Positions 1 to 9,885 are shown, counted from the first letter of the stretch. The stretch: DNA of 41,813 nucleotides from Burkholderiaceae bacterium (GCA_024643785.1 JAHEMI010000011.1:1-41813); one strand, 5' to 3'. Numbers and translations: made by a program. The notes: generated by a model not told the origin, from the sequence alone.

Positions 1-1710
1 CGCGCTCATGCGCATGTGGTCGATCGCCTGCATCTCGAGGGCCGAGACGAAGGCCGGGGTGAGCATTGCCGTGCGCTCGCCGTCTTCGCCAAAGAACAGC
101 TTGCCCGGCGCAATGCCGCGCGCCGGGTCGAACGGCACCATCCGGACGTCGTCGGCGAGTCCGCAGTGGTGGCGGAAGACGCGGTAGGCGTGGTCTTCGA
201 CCAGGTAGGTCTGGAGGCTGTTGTCGGCCATGCGCTTCTTGCGGCTGTAGAACCAGCTGAACGCCGGCTCGATGCCGTTGGAAGCATTGTCGGCAAATGC
301 CAGCGAGATCGTTCCGGTCGGCGCAATCGCCAGCAGGTGGCTGTTGCGGATGCCGTGCTCGCGAATGGCGGCCTTGATCTCCTCGGGCAGCCGCGAGGCG
401 AACGATGGCGCAGCGAGGTACTTGTCGGCGTCGAACAGCGGGAAAGCGCCCTTCTCACGCGCCAGCTCGACCGAAGCCAGGTAGGCGGCGTCGCGCATGT
501 GGGCCGAGACCCGGCTCGCCAAGGTGCGCCCGGCATCCGAGTCGTAGCGCAGCCCGAGCATCACCAGCACGTCGCCCAGGCCAGTGAAGCCCAGGCCGAT
601 GCGGCGCTTGGCCTGCGCTTCATTGAGCTGCTGCTCGAGCGGCCAGACAGTGGCATCGAGCACGTTGTCGAGCATGCGGGTCGCGACCGCACAGTTCTTG
701 CCGAAACTCTCGAAATCGAAGTGGGCGCCCGGTTCGAACGGGTCGACGACGAAACGCGTCAGGTCAACGCTGCCCAGGTCGCAGCAGCCATAGGCCGGCA
801 GCGCCTGCTCGCCGCAGGGGTTGGTCGCGTCGATGCGCTCGCAATAGCGCAGGTTGTTGTCGCGGTTGATCATGTCGATGAACAGCACGCCCGGCTCGGC
901 GTGGTCATAGGTGCTCGACATGATCTGGCGCCAGAGGTCGCGCGCCGGCACGGTGCGGTAGATCCACTTGCCCTCGGCATTGCGCGTCGCCGCCGGCTCC
1001 CCGTCGCGGGTGCTGGGTTCGGCCGCGTGGACCAGTTCCCACGGGCCGTCGGTTTCGACTGCCCGCATGAACGAGTCGGTCACCGAGACCGAGATGTTGA
1101 AGTTGCGCAGGTTGCCGGTGTCCTTGGCGTGGATGAACTCCTCGACGTCCGGATGGTCGCAGCGCAGCACGCCCATCTGGGCGCCCCGGCGCGAGCCAGC
1201 CGATTCGACGGTTTCGCACGAGCGATCGAACACGTTCATGTACGACACCGGGCCGCTGGCGCGGCTGTTGGTGCCTTTGACCCAGGCGCCGCGCGGCCGG
1301 ATGGCCGAGAAGTCGTAGCCGACGCCGCCGCCGCGGCGCATCGTCTCCGCGGCCTGCGCGAGCGCGTCGTAGATCCCGACGCGGCCATCGTCGCCGCAGA
1401 TGCAATCGTCGATCGGCTGGACAAAGCAGTTGATCAGGGTCGCCACCAGGTCGGTGCCGGCCGCCGAATTGATCCGTCCGCCGGGGATGAAACCATCGGT
1501 CATCGCGCGATGGAATACTTCCTCCCACGCCAGTCGTGACTCGGGTGATTCCACTGCCGCGAGCGCGCGGGCGACGCGCTGGCGGACTTGGTCGACGTTG
1601 GTCTCGCCGGCCTTGGCATATTTTTCGAGGAGGACGTCCGCAGAGATATCTTGTGCGGGCAATTCGGGGCCGCCATGGCGGCGCAGCGAGAGCGCGTCTT
1701 CGAGTTTCAA
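1..1710 (-). CDS. nrdJ: Adenosylcobalamin-dependent (class II) ribonucleoside-diphosphate reductase, 3' end outside window
   Basis: Minus-strand frame reads [30 protein letters not shown]...[35 protein letters not shown]...[15 protein letters not shown]...[21 protein letters not shown]...[15 protein letters not shown], open through position 1. Probable TTG start at 1710 with GGAG 6 nt upstream; in-frame TAG at 1731-1729. Not in the ORF track because it runs off the edge. Confidence 0.88.
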   Translation of the reverse strand, partial: MKLEDALSLRRHGGPELPAQDISADVLLEKYAKAGETNVDQVRQRVARALAAVESPESRLAWEEVFHRAMTDGFIPGGRINSAAGTDLVATLINCFVQPIDDCICGDDGRVGIYDALAQAAETMRRGGGVGYDFSAIRPRGAWVKGTNSRASGPVSYMNVFDRSCETVESAGSRRGAQMGVLRCDHPDVEEFIHAKDTGNLRNFNISVSVTDSFMRAVETDGPWELVHAAEPSTRDGEPAATRNAEGKWIYRTVPARDLWRQIMSSTYDHAEPGVLFIDMINRDNNLRYCERIDATNPCGEQALPAYGCCDLGSVDLTRFVVDPFEPGAHFDFESFGKNCAVATRMLDNVLDATVWPLEQQLNEAQAKRRIGLGFTGLGDVLVMLGLRYDSDAGRTLASRVSAHMRDAAYLASVELAREKGAFPLFDADKYLAAPSFASRLPEEIKAAIREHGIRNSHLLAIAPTGTISLAFADNASNGIEPAFSWFYSRKKRMADNSLQTYLVEDHAYRVFRHHCGLADDVRMVPFDPARGIAPGKLFFGEDGERTAMLTPAFVSALEMQAIDHMRMSA

Positions 1711-2032
1711 GAAGTACTCCAGTTCTGGCTAGGTAATGGCACGACTACGGGCACGACTACGCGTTTTATTCAAGATCCGGATACCGACTGGTCGCCGGAT
1801 GCGCCGCAGAATTTTTTTTAGCGGCACGGGGTACAAGGGTAGCAAAAACTGACGCCCGCGCCATCACATTTTTTTCGCAAGAGCGAGCTTTCCTCGTCAT
1901 TGAAATGGTCTTGGGGGAGCGATCGGGGCGAAGTCCCGCGCCACCTTTGACATCGCGCCAGATTAAGTCTTGTTCTTGTGGATTTCCCCCGTTGTGTTGC
2001 GGCTACACTGTCGCCAAAGGGGGGATGGACAG

Positions 2033-2866
2033 ATGAATGGAACGCTGAAGGGGCGCACGCTGTTCGTGAGCGGCGGGTCGCGCGGCATCGGCCTGGCGAT
2101 CGCGCGCCGCGCGGCGCGCGACGGCGCCAACGTGATCATCGCGGCCAAGACCGACCGGCCGAATCCCCGCCTGCCGGGCACGATCCACAGCGCGGCCGAA
2201 GAGATCGAAGCCGCCGGCGGACGCTGCCTGCCGGTAGTGTGCGACATCCGCGACGAGGCGCAGGTGCTGGCGGCCGCGCGCCAGGGGGCCGAGGCCTTCG
2301 ATGGCATCGACATCCTGGTGAACAACGCCAGCGCGATCAACCTGACCGCGACCGAGGCGACGCCGATCAGGCGTTTCGACCTGATGTTCGGCGTCAACGT
2401 CCGCGGTACCTTCCTGTGCACCCAGGCCTTGCTGCCCTACCTCAAGCGCTCGGCCCAGCGGGGTCGCAATCCGCACGTGCTCACGCTCTCGCCGCCGCTC
2501 AACCTCGAGGCGCGCTGGTTCGCCCCGCACGTCGCCTACACCATGGCCAAGTACGGCATGAGCATGTGCGTGCTCGGCCACGCCGAGGAGTTTCGCGCCT
2601 ACGGCGTCGCGGTCAATGCGCTCTGGCCCAGGACCGTGATCCAGACCGCCGCGCTGCAGATGATCCCCGGGGTCCAGCCCGAACACTGCCGCACTCCCGA
2701 GATCATGGCCGACGCGGCCCACTGCGTGCTCACCAGCAATGCGCGCGAGCACAGCGGCAACTTCTACCTCGATGACGAAGTGCTCGCCGCCAACGGGGTC
2801 ACCGATCTCGAGCAGTATTCGGTGGTACCGGGCAGCAAGCTGCTGCTGCCCGACCTGTTCCTGTAA
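2033..2866 (+). CDS. Short-chain dehydrogenase/reductase (HSDL2-like SDR)
   Basis: MNGTLKGRTLFVSGGSRGIGLAIARRAARDGANVIIAAKT...ILVNNASAIN...YTMAKYGMS; GGxxGIG cofactor motif and YxxxK. ATG at 2033 preferred over the 1970 start in the track (GGGGGATGG upstream). Confidence 0.85.
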   Translation: MNGTLKGRTLFVSGGSRGIGLAIARRAARDGANVIIAAKTDRPNPRLPGTIHSAAEEIEAAGGRCLPVVCDIRDEAQVLAAARQGAEAFDGIDILVNNASAINLTATEATPIRRFDLMFGVNVRGTFLCTQALLPYLKRSAQRGRNPHVLTLSPPLNLEARWFAPHVAYTMAKYGMSMCVLGHAEEFRAYGVAVNALWPRTVIQTAALQMIPGVQPEHCRTPEIMADAAHCVLTSNAREHSGNFYLDDEVLAANGVTDLEQYSVVPGSKLLLPDLFL

Positions 2867-2880
2867 TTCCCCGGGAAGTC

Positions 2881-3861
2881 ATGAGCATCGGCGCAAGAAC
2901 CGCACTGGCCGCGACCCTGGCGCTCAGCGCCGCCTTGATGTGCGCCGCTCCGGCGCGGGCCTTTGACCTCCAGGGCCACCGCGGCGCCCGCGGCCTGGCC
3001 CCGGAGAACACGCTGGCTGGTTTCGCGCGCGCGCTCGCGATCGGCGTCGCCACGCTCGAAACCGATATCGCGGTGACCAGTGACGGAGTGCTGGTGCTGT
3101 CGCACGATCCGCACCTCAACCCCGACCTGGTGCGCACCGCCGATGGCAGCTGGATCTCCGGCAAAGGGGTTGCGATCCATTCGCTGGCGCTCGCCGAGCT
3201 GCGCCGCTACGACATCGGCCGGCTCAATCCCGCCAGCAGCTACGCGCGCCAGTGGCCCGAGCAGCGGGCGGTCGACGGCCAGCGCTTCCCGCTGCTCGAC
3301 GAACTGTTCGCACTGGTGGGCGCGGACCACCCGGCGGTGCGTCTCAACCTCGAGACCAAGATCACGCCCACCACCGGCGCCGCCACCCCGGACGCCGAGA
3401 GCTTCGCCGCCATGGTGGTTGCGGCGGTGCGCGCCGCCGGGCTGGCCGGCCGGGTCACGATCCAGTCGTTTGACTGGCGGACGCTGCTGGTGGTGCGGCG
3501 GATCGCACCCGAGATCGCGACCTCCTGCCTGACCATCGAGTCGAGCGGCATGAACACCGTCGCCCCCGACGAGTCGGGGGCGTCGCCGTGGCACGCCGGC
3601 CTGCGCCGCGCCGAGCACGGCGACTCGCTTCCCCGGCTGGTCAAGGCTGCCGGCTGCGGCACCTGGTCGATGTACTGGCGCAACCTGACGCCCACTCAGC
3701 TGGCCGAGGCCAAGGCGCTCGGCCTCGCGGTCCTGCCCTGGACGGTTGACAGTCCCGCCGACATGGAACGGCTGATCGGGATGGGCGTCGACGGGCTGAT
3801 CACCGACTACCCTGACCGGCTGCGCCGGGTGATGGCCGGGCGCGGCCTGGCGCTGCCCTAG
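2881..3861 (+). CDS. Glycerophosphodiester phosphodiesterase, secreted
   Basis: Signal peptide MSIGARTALAATLALSAALMCAAPARA; GDPD motifs HRGARGLAPENTLAGF, ETDIAVTSDGVLVLSHDP, GLITDYPDRLR. Confidence 0.9.
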   Translation: MSIGARTALAATLALSAALMCAAPARAFDLQGHRGARGLAPENTLAGFARALAIGVATLETDIAVTSDGVLVLSHDPHLNPDLVRTADGSWISGKGVAIHSLALAELRRYDIGRLNPASSYARQWPEQRAVDGQRFPLLDELFALVGADHPAVRLNLETKITPTTGAATPDAESFAAMVVAAVRAAGLAGRVTIQSFDWRTLLVVRRIAPEIATSCLTIESSGMNTVAPDESGASPWHAGLRRAEHGDSLPRLVKAAGCGTWSMYWRNLTPTQLAEAKALGLAVLPWTVDSPADMERLIGMGVDGLITDYPDRLRRVMAGRGLALP

Positions 3862-3871
3862 GGCGCCTGAT

Positions 3872-4279
3872 TCAGTCCTTGCCGGGCGGCACGACGCGCG
3901 GCTTGCGCTGCTCGTCGGTGGCGACATAGGTGAGCGTCGCCTCGGTGACCTTGACCACCCGGTCGTCGGCGCGGTTGCGCTGGGCGTAGACCTCGACCTG
4001 AACGGTCAGCGAGGTGTTGCCGACCCGCACGATGTCGGCGTAGAACGTCACCAGGTCGCCGACGAATACCGGGTGCCGGAACACGAACGAGTTGACCGCC
4101 ACGGTCGCGATCCGGCCGTTGGCGCGGCGCACCGCCGGGACCGCGCCGGCGATGTCGACGTGCGACATGATCCAGCCGCCGAAGACGTCACCGTGGACGT
4201 TGGCGTCGGCGGGCATCGGCATCATCCGCAGTGCCGGAATCTTGCCCGGGGGCAGTTCGCAGAGTTCTGGGTTGGTCAC
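3872..4279 (-). CDS. Acyl-CoA thioesterase, hotdog fold (YciA-like)
   Basis: MTNPELCELPPGKIPALRMMPMPADANVHGDVFGGWIMSHVDIAGAVPAVRRANGRIATVAVNSFVFRHPVFVGDLVTFYA; GTG start at 4279 preferred over the longer 205-aa ORF. Confidence 0.82.
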   Translation of the reverse strand: MTNPELCELPPGKIPALRMMPMPADANVHGDVFGGWIMSHVDIAGAVPAVRRANGRIATVAVNSFVFRHPVFVGDLVTFYADIVRVGNTSLTVQVEVYAQRNRADDRVVKVTEATLTYVATDEQRKPRVVPPGKD

Positions 4280-4503
4280 GTTCGCTCCCGCAGTGTCTAC
4301 CGGTTTCCGGCGCGTCCTGCGCCGGGATGCGTCGAGCATAACTCCCCGGCCGGCCGGCTGGTAGTCCCGGGCCGGAATCCTGCGGCGGCGCCCGGGCAAT
4401 CGCGGTAGACTGCCCGGGGCTGCGCGAGTGCGGTCAGGGGCGCGGTTCCGGATCTCCGGCGCTGGCGCGGCGAAGAGAATTCTGGGCATGGAGATTGGCT
4501 GAC

Positions 4504-5568
4504 ATGGCGCGACATCGCATCGCGGTGATTCCCGGCGACGGCATCGGCAACGAGGTTGTTCCGGAGGGCTTGCGGGTTCTGGAGGCGGCGGCCAGCCGCT
4601 TCGGCATTGAGCTGCACTTCGATCACTTCGATTTCGCCTGCTGCGACTACTACGTCCGCCACGGCAAGATGATGCCCGACGACTGGAAGGAGAAGATCGG
4701 CGGCCACGACGCGATCTTCTACGGCGCGGTTGGCTGGCCCGACACGGTTCCCGATCACATCTCGCTGTGGGGTTCGCTGCTGCTGTTCCGACGCGAGTTC
4801 GACCAGTACATCAACCTGCGCCCGGTCCGGCTGATGCCGGGGGTGCCGTGTCCGCTCGCGAACCGCGTGCCGGGCGACATCGATTTCTACGTGGTGCGCG
4901 AGAATACCGAGGGTGAGTATTCGTCGCTCGGCGGACGGATGTTTCCCGGGACCGAGCGCGAGGTCGTGATCCAGGAGTCGGTCTTTTCCCGGGTCGGGGT
5001 CGACCGGGTGTTGCGCTACGCCTTCGAGCTGGCGGCCAAGCGGCCCAAGAAGCACCTGACCTCGGCGACCAAGTCCAACGGCATCTTCATTTCGATGCCC
5101 TACTGGGACGAGCGGGTCGCCGAGATGGCCAAGTCCTACCCCGACATCAGGCTCGACAAGTTCCACATCGACATCCTGACCGCGCATTTCGTGCGCAACC
5201 CCCACTGGTTCGACGTGGTGGTCGCCTCGAACCTGTTCGGCGACATCCTCTCCGACCTCGGTCCGGCCTGCACCGGGACGATCGCCATCGCGCCCTCGGC
5301 GAACATCAACCCGGAGCGCAAGTTCCCGTCGCTCTTCGAGCCGGTCCACGGTTCGGCGCCGGACATTGCCGGCAAGGGAATCGCCAACCCGATCGGGCAG
5401 ATCTGGTGCGGGGCGATGATGCTCGAGCACCTCGGCTACCCGCAGGCTCACGACGCCATTGTCGCGGCAATCGAGCAGGTGACCGCGTCCGGTCCGCGCA
5501 CCCCCGACATGGGCGGCACGGCCAACACCGGCGAGGTCGGCAAGGCGATCGTCGCGGCGCTGGGATGA
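4504..5568 (+). CDS. ttuC: Tartrate dehydrogenase/D-malate dehydrogenase (isopropylmalate dehydrogenase family)
   Basis: MARHRIAVIPGDGIGNEVVPEGLRVL...FYVVRENTEGEYSSLGGRMFPGTEREVVIQESVFSR...NLFGDILSDLGPACTGTIAIAPSANINPERKFPSLFEPVHGSAPDIAGKGIANPIGQIW. Symbol supported by the adjacent glycerate kinase. Confidence 0.82.
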   Translation: MARHRIAVIPGDGIGNEVVPEGLRVLEAAASRFGIELHFDHFDFACCDYYVRHGKMMPDDWKEKIGGHDAIFYGAVGWPDTVPDHISLWGSLLLFRREFDQYINLRPVRLMPGVPCPLANRVPGDIDFYVVRENTEGEYSSLGGRMFPGTEREVVIQESVFSRVGVDRVLRYAFELAAKRPKKHLTSATKSNGIFISMPYWDERVAEMAKSYPDIRLDKFHIDILTAHFVRNPHWFDVVVASNLFGDILSDLGPACTGTIAIAPSANINPERKFPSLFEPVHGSAPDIAGKGIANPIGQIWCGAMMLEHLGYPQAHDAIVAAIEQVTASGPRTPDMGGTANTGEVGKAIVAALG

Positions 5569-5583
5569 AAGTCGGCAGGGAGC

Positions 5584-5607
5584 GGTGCGCCGCGCTGGCG
5601 GCGCGTC
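5584..5607 (+). other. Intercistronic GC-rich hairpin between ttuC-like gene and glycerate kinase
   Basis: GCGCCGC-gctg-GCGGCGC perfect 7-bp stem (5587-5593/5598-5604), extendable to 10 bp with G-U pairs; no U-tract follows. Confidence 0.5.
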
Positions 5608-5633
5608 CCGGGAAACGACGGAGGTAGGCGGGG

Positions 5634-6935
5634 ATGGATCCGAGAGCGCTGCTGATCGAAAGTTTTGCCGCGGCGGTTGCCGCGGCGGACCCGGCCCGGG
5701 TGCTCGCCGGGCATCTGCCCGATCACGGCGAGATCGCCGGCTTCAGGCGCACCCTGGTGGTCGGCGCCGGCAAGGCCGCCGCGAGCATGGCAGCGGCCCT
5801 CGAAGCGCACTGGCCGGCCGACGCCAGTCTCGAAGGGCTGGTGGTGACGCGCTACGGCCACGGCATGGATTGCCGCCGGATCGAGGTCATCGAGGCCGGG
5901 CATCCGGTGCCCGATTCGGCCGGCGAGGAAGCGGCCCGCGCCATCCTCGCGAACTGCAGTCAGCTCGGCGCCGACGACCTGCTGGTGGTGCTGGTTTCGG
6001 GCGGCGCCTCGAGCCTGCTGGCGCTGCCGGTCGACACCGTCCCGATGGGCGACCTCAAGGCGCTGACCCAGGCGCTGCTCGCGAGCGGCGCCCCGATCCA
6101 GGACATGAACGTGGTGCGCAAGCACCTCTCGAAGATCCAGGGCGGACGCCTGGCGCAGGCGACCAGGGCGCGGGTGCTGGCGCTGGTGATCTCGGACGTC
6201 GCCGGCGACGACGTCTCGGCGATCGGCTCCGGCCCCTGTGCTCCCGACCCGAGCACCTATGAGGATGCCCTGGCGGTATTGCGCCGCTACCGGGTCGATC
6301 CGCCGCCGAGCATCGCCGAGCACCTGCGCCGCGGCGCGGCCGGTGCCATTGGCGAGACGCCCAAGCCCGGCGACGCTTTCTTCGCGCGGGTCGAGAACCG
6401 GGTAATCGCCAGCGCGGCCGCGAGTCTGGCCGCGGCGGCGCAGTGTTTTGCCGCAGCCGGGGTCCGGCCGGTGGTGCTGGGCGACACCATCACCGGCGAG
6501 GCGCGCGACGTCGCCCAGGTCCACGCCGCCATCGCCGCCGAGCTCGACGTCCGCGGCGAGCGTTCGTTCGGCCCCGGTTTCAGCCGCCCGCTGGCGCTGA
6601 TTTCGGGCGGCGAGTGCACCGTCACGCTCGCCGCTGCCAGCGGCGGTCGCGGCGGGCGCTGTTGCGAGTTCCTGCTGGCCCTGGCGGTGGCGGCGCCGGG
6701 GCAGGACTGGTGGGCGCTGGCTGCCGACACCGACGGCATCGACGGCTCCGAGACCAATGCCGGCGCGGTGCTGACCCCGGACGCAGCGCAGCGTGCCCGC
6801 CTCAAGGGCGTCGAGGCCAGCCGCTGCCTCGAAAACCACGACAGCTACGGCTTCTTCGAGTCGACCGGCGACCTGCTGGTCACCGGGCCGACCCGCACCA
6901 ACGTCAACGACTATCGGGTGCTGCTGCTGCCATGA
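5634..6935 (+). CDS. Glycerate 2-kinase, MOFRL/DUF4147 family (TtuD/GckA-like)
   Basis: MDPRALLIESFAAAVAAADPARVLAGHLP...VVGAGKAAASMAAALE...LVSGGASSLLALP...MNVVRKHLSKIQGGRLA...ISGGECTVTL...DTDGIDGSETNAGAV...TGPTRTNVNDYRVLL. Confidence 0.9.
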   Translation: MDPRALLIESFAAAVAAADPARVLAGHLPDHGEIAGFRRTLVVGAGKAAASMAAALEAHWPADASLEGLVVTRYGHGMDCRRIEVIEAGHPVPDSAGEEAARAILANCSQLGADDLLVVLVSGGASSLLALPVDTVPMGDLKALTQALLASGAPIQDMNVVRKHLSKIQGGRLAQATRARVLALVISDVAGDDVSAIGSGPCAPDPSTYEDALAVLRRYRVDPPPSIAEHLRRGAAGAIGETPKPGDAFFARVENRVIASAAASLAAAAQCFAAAGVRPVVLGDTITGEARDVAQVHAAIAAELDVRGERSFGPGFSRPLALISGGECTVTLAAASGGRGGRCCEFLLALAVAAPGQDWWALAADTDGIDGSETNAGAVLTPDAAQRARLKGVEASRCLENHDSYGFFESTGDLLVTGPTRTNVNDYRVLLLP

Positions 6936-7975
6936 ACGAACTGCGACTGCTGCGGCCCGACGACTGGCACCTGCACCTGCGCGACGGCGCCCAACTGGCA
7001 GCGGTGGTGGGCGCCTCGGCGGCGCAATTCGCCCGCGCCATCGTCATGCCCAACCTCGGCGCGCCGGTCGTCACGCTCGAGCAGGCGAGCGCCTACCGCG
7101 AGCGCATCCGGGCGGCGCTCCCGCCGGGCAGCGCGTTCGAGCCGTTGATGACGCTCTACCTGACCGAGGCCACCGAGCCGGCGGCAGTGCGCGCCGCGCG
7201 CGCCAGCGGCATCGTCCACGCCGTCAAGCTCTACCCGGCTGGTGCCACCACCAACTCCGCAGCCGGAGTCCGTGACTGGCGCCGGGTCAGCGCGACCCTC
7301 GCGGCGATGCAGGAGGTCGACCTCCCGCTGCTGGTCCACGGCGAAGTCACCACACCGGGCATCGACGTGTTCGACCGCGAGCAGGTGTTCATCGACCAGG
7401 TGCTGGTGCCGCTGCGCGAGCAGTTCCCGGCGCTGCGGGTGGTGTTCGAGCACATCACCACCCGCCAGGCGGCGGAGTACGTGCGCACGGCACCGGGGCG
7501 CATCGCTGCCACGGTCACGCCGCAGCACCTGCTCTACAACCGCAACGCGATCTTCACCGGGGGGCTGCGCCCCCACTGGTACTGCCTGCCGGTGCTCAAG
7601 CGCGAGGAGCATCGCGTGGCGCTGGTGGCTGCCGCCACCAGCGGCAACCCGCGGTTCTTCCTGGGCACCGACAGCGCCCCCCACGCCGCACGTGCGAAGG
7701 AGCACGCCTGCGGTTGCGCCGGTTGCTTCACCGCGCCCCACGCGCTCGAGCTCTACGCCACGGCGTTCGCCGCCGCCGGTGCCCTCGGGAAACTCGAAGG
7801 CTTCGCGAGCTGGTACGGGCCGGACTTCTACGGCCTGCCGCGCAACCGGGAGCAGGTGGTGTTGCGCCGCGGCCCCTGGCAGGTCCCGGCCAGCCTGCCC
7901 TTCGGCGCCGAGACCATCGTGCCACTGGCCGCGGGCGAGACCCTCGACTGGCAATTCGCCGGGGCACTGCGCTAG
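6932..7975 (+). CDS. pyrC: Dihydroorotase
   Basis: MNELRLLRPDDWHLHLRDGAQLAAVV...AIVMPNLGAPV...AVKLYPAGATTNSAAGV...LLVHGEVT...FEHITT...TVTPQHLLYNRN...FLGTDSAPH; ATGA overlap with the preceding stop. Confidence 0.94.
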   Translation: MNELRLLRPDDWHLHLRDGAQLAAVVGASAAQFARAIVMPNLGAPVVTLEQASAYRERIRAALPPGSAFEPLMTLYLTEATEPAAVRAARASGIVHAVKLYPAGATTNSAAGVRDWRRVSATLAAMQEVDLPLLVHGEVTTPGIDVFDREQVFIDQVLVPLREQFPALRVVFEHITTRQAAEYVRTAPGRIAATVTPQHLLYNRNAIFTGGLRPHWYCLPVLKREEHRVALVAAATSGNPRFFLGTDSAPHAARAKEHACGCAGCFTAPHALELYATAFAAAGALGKLEGFASWYGPDFYGLPRNREQVVLRRGPWQVPASLPFGAETIVPLAAGETLDWQFAGALR

Positions 7976-8003
7976 ACCTTCGCTGGCACCGGCGGGCCGA
8001 TTT

Positions 8004-8036
8004 ATGTTGACAAAAGCAACATTGAGTTGCGATAGT
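8004..8036 (+). promoter_or_regulatory. Putative MarR-gene promoter with overlapping operator
   Basis: TTGACA at 8007-8012, 18-nt spacer, GATAGT at 8031-8036. Inverted repeat ATGTTG-N7-CAACAT (8004-8022) overlaps the -35 and is followed by GCAAC-N5-GTTGC (8016-8030). Confidence 0.6.
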
Positions 8037-8044
8037 CGGCTGCC

Positions 8045-8995
8045 ATGTCAACGCCAGCAAAATCGCCCCCGGTGGCCCCGGGGCGGATCGCCGCGGTGCG
8101 CCGCTTCAACCGGTTCCATACCCGGCTCGTCGGCGCCCTCGGCGAGCACCTGCTGTGCTCCCAGTACTCGCTGCCCCAGTTGCGGGTGCTCTACGAAATT
8201 GCCTACGCGAGCGCCGGCAAGCCGGCGTCGGCGGCGCAACTGGGCCGCACCCTTGGTCTCGATGCCGGTTACCTGAGCCGCCTGCTGACCGGGCTCGAGC
8301 AGGCCGGCCTGGTCAGCCGCCAACCCGCACCCGGCAACGCCCGGCGCCTGACGCTGCAGCTCACCCCGGCCGGCAGCAAGGAGTTCGCGCGGCTCGATGC
8401 GGCGTCGGCGCGCGAGGTCGCCGGACTGTTGCGCCGCCTCGCCGACCCCGAGCAATCGCAGGTGGTTGCCGCCATGGCGCAGCTCGAGCGCCTGCTTGGT
8501 CCGGCCGGCGCCCGGCCCGAGTTCATCCTGCGGGATCCGGCGCCCGGCGACCTCGGCCTGATCGTCCAGCAACAGGCCCTGCTCTACACCCGCGAATACG
8601 GCTGGGACTGGACCTTCGAGGCGCTGCTGGCCGAGATCGTGGCGCGCTTCGCGCGCGAATTCATCCCCGGCAAGGAGCGCTGCTGGGTGGCCGAACGCGA
8701 CGGCGCGGTCGTCGGCTCGGTTTTCGTCGTCCGCCAGGACGACGAGACCGCGAAGTTGCGCATGCTCTACGTCGACGCTGCAGCGCGCGACCTGGGGCTG
8801 GGGCGCCGCCTGGTCGATGAGTGCCTGCTCTTCGCGCGCGCGGCCGGTTACCGGCGCATCGTGCTGTGGACCAACGCCGGGCTCGATGCCGCGCGCCGGA
8901 TCTACGAGTCGGTCGGCTTCCGGCTGCTCGAGGAGGAGCCGCACCACAGCTTTGGCAAGGACCTGGTGGGCCAGAACTGGGGACTGGAGCTGTGA
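8045..8995 (+). CDS. Bifunctional MarR-family regulator / GNAT N-acetyltransferase
   Basis: N-terminal wHTH (SLPQLRVLYEIAYASAGKPASAAQLGRTLGLDAGYLSRLLTGLEQAGLVSRQ) fused to GNAT domain (LRMLYVDAAARDLGLGRRLVDECLLFARAAGYRRIVLWTNAGLDAARRIYESVGFRL). Confidence 0.9.
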   Translation: MSTPAKSPPVAPGRIAAVRRFNRFHTRLVGALGEHLLCSQYSLPQLRVLYEIAYASAGKPASAAQLGRTLGLDAGYLSRLLTGLEQAGLVSRQPAPGNARRLTLQLTPAGSKEFARLDAASAREVAGLLRRLADPEQSQVVAAMAQLERLLGPAGARPEFILRDPAPGDLGLIVQQQALLYTREYGWDWTFEALLAEIVARFAREFIPGKERCWVAERDGAVVGSVFVVRQDDETAKLRMLYVDAAARDLGLGRRLVDECLLFARAAGYRRIVLWTNAGLDAARRIYESVGFRLLEEEPHHSFGKDLVGQNWGLEL

Positions 8996-9885
8996 AGCTG
9001 CCGCTGGGCGCCGCGGCGCTCACCGGCGTGCAGGTGGGCGCGGCGCTGGTCGCCAGCCAGGCCGTGGTCGCCGACGTCGGTGCCGGACGGCTGGGTTTCC
9101 TGCGCTACGCCATCGCGCTGCTGTTCCTGCTGCCCTTCGTGCGCCGGCGCAGTTCGCCGCCGATCTCGCGGCGCGACCTGGTGCCGGTGGCGCTGATCGG
9201 CATGGGCCAGTTCGGCGTGCTGATCATGTTCCTCAACGTCGCGGTGATGCATACCAGTTCGGCGCGCGTCTCGCTGGTGTTCGCAACCCTGCCGCTGATG
9301 ACCATCGCGCTCGGCTGGTTCCTGACCCGCGAAACCCCGCGAGCGCGCGATCTCGGCGCGATCGCGCTGACGCTCTTCGGCCTGGGCACTCTGCTCGGCG
9401 CCGATGCGCTGGCCGGCAAGCTCGCGGGATCGGACCTTATCGGGCTGGCGATGGCCGCCGCCGCCACCCTGACCGGCGCCATCTGCTCGACGCTCTACCG
9501 CCCGTATCTCCAGCGCTACGGGGTCGTCAAGGTGAGCGCGCTGGCGCTCGCGGCCTCGCTCCTGCCGCTGGGCATTGCCGGAGTGCTCGAGCCGGCGACC
9601 GGGCCGCTGCTGGCCCTGGGCACGCGCACCTGGCTGCTGATTGTCTTCGTCGGCCTCTCCAGCGGGATCGGCTACCTGCTGTGGCTCTATGCGCTGTCGA
9701 CGGCGAGCGCCGGGCTGGTGACTGCCTTCCTGGCGCTCAGCCCGATCACCGCCACCGGGCTCTCGGTGCTGTTCCTGGCGCAGGCGATGACGCCGGCGCT
9801 GTTCGCGGCCATCGGCTTCGTGGTTGCCGGCCTGGCGCTGATGGCCTTGCCGCCGGGACCGCCCGCGGCGGCGCCAAACCCGTAG
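8992..9885 (+). CDS. EamA/DMT-family transporter
   Basis: About 10 hydrophobic segments; GTG start at 8992 overlapping the previous TGA (GTGA); KLPLGAAALTGVQVGAALVASQAVVADVGAGRLGFLRYAIALLFLLPF; GLSSGIGYLLWLYALSTASAGLVTAFLALSPI. Confidence 0.85.
   Translation: MKLPLGAAALTGVQVGAALVASQAVVADVGAGRLGFLRYAIALLFLLPFVRRRSSPPISRRDLVPVALIGMGQFGVLIMFLNVAVMHTSSARVSLVFATLPLMTIALGWFLTRETPRARDLGAIALTLFGLGTLLGADALAGKLAGSDLIGLAMAAAATLTGAICSTLYRPYLQRYGVVKVSALALAASLLPLGIAGVLEPATGPLLALGTRTWLLIVFVGLSSGIGYLLWLYALSTASAGLVTAFLALSPITATGLSVLFLAQAMTPALFAAIGFVVAGLALMALPPGPPAAAPNP

Noticed and set aside
16-1539. 507-aa plus-strand ORF at the left edge
   Set aside because: Antisense shadow of the class II RNR on the minus strand; its translation is low-complexity and matches no recognisable family, while the opposite frame has clear RNR motifs.
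1711-2032. Possible cobalamin riboswitch upstream of the B12-dependent RNR
   Set aside because: No B12-box-like motif or long structured leader could be recognised on the minus strand.
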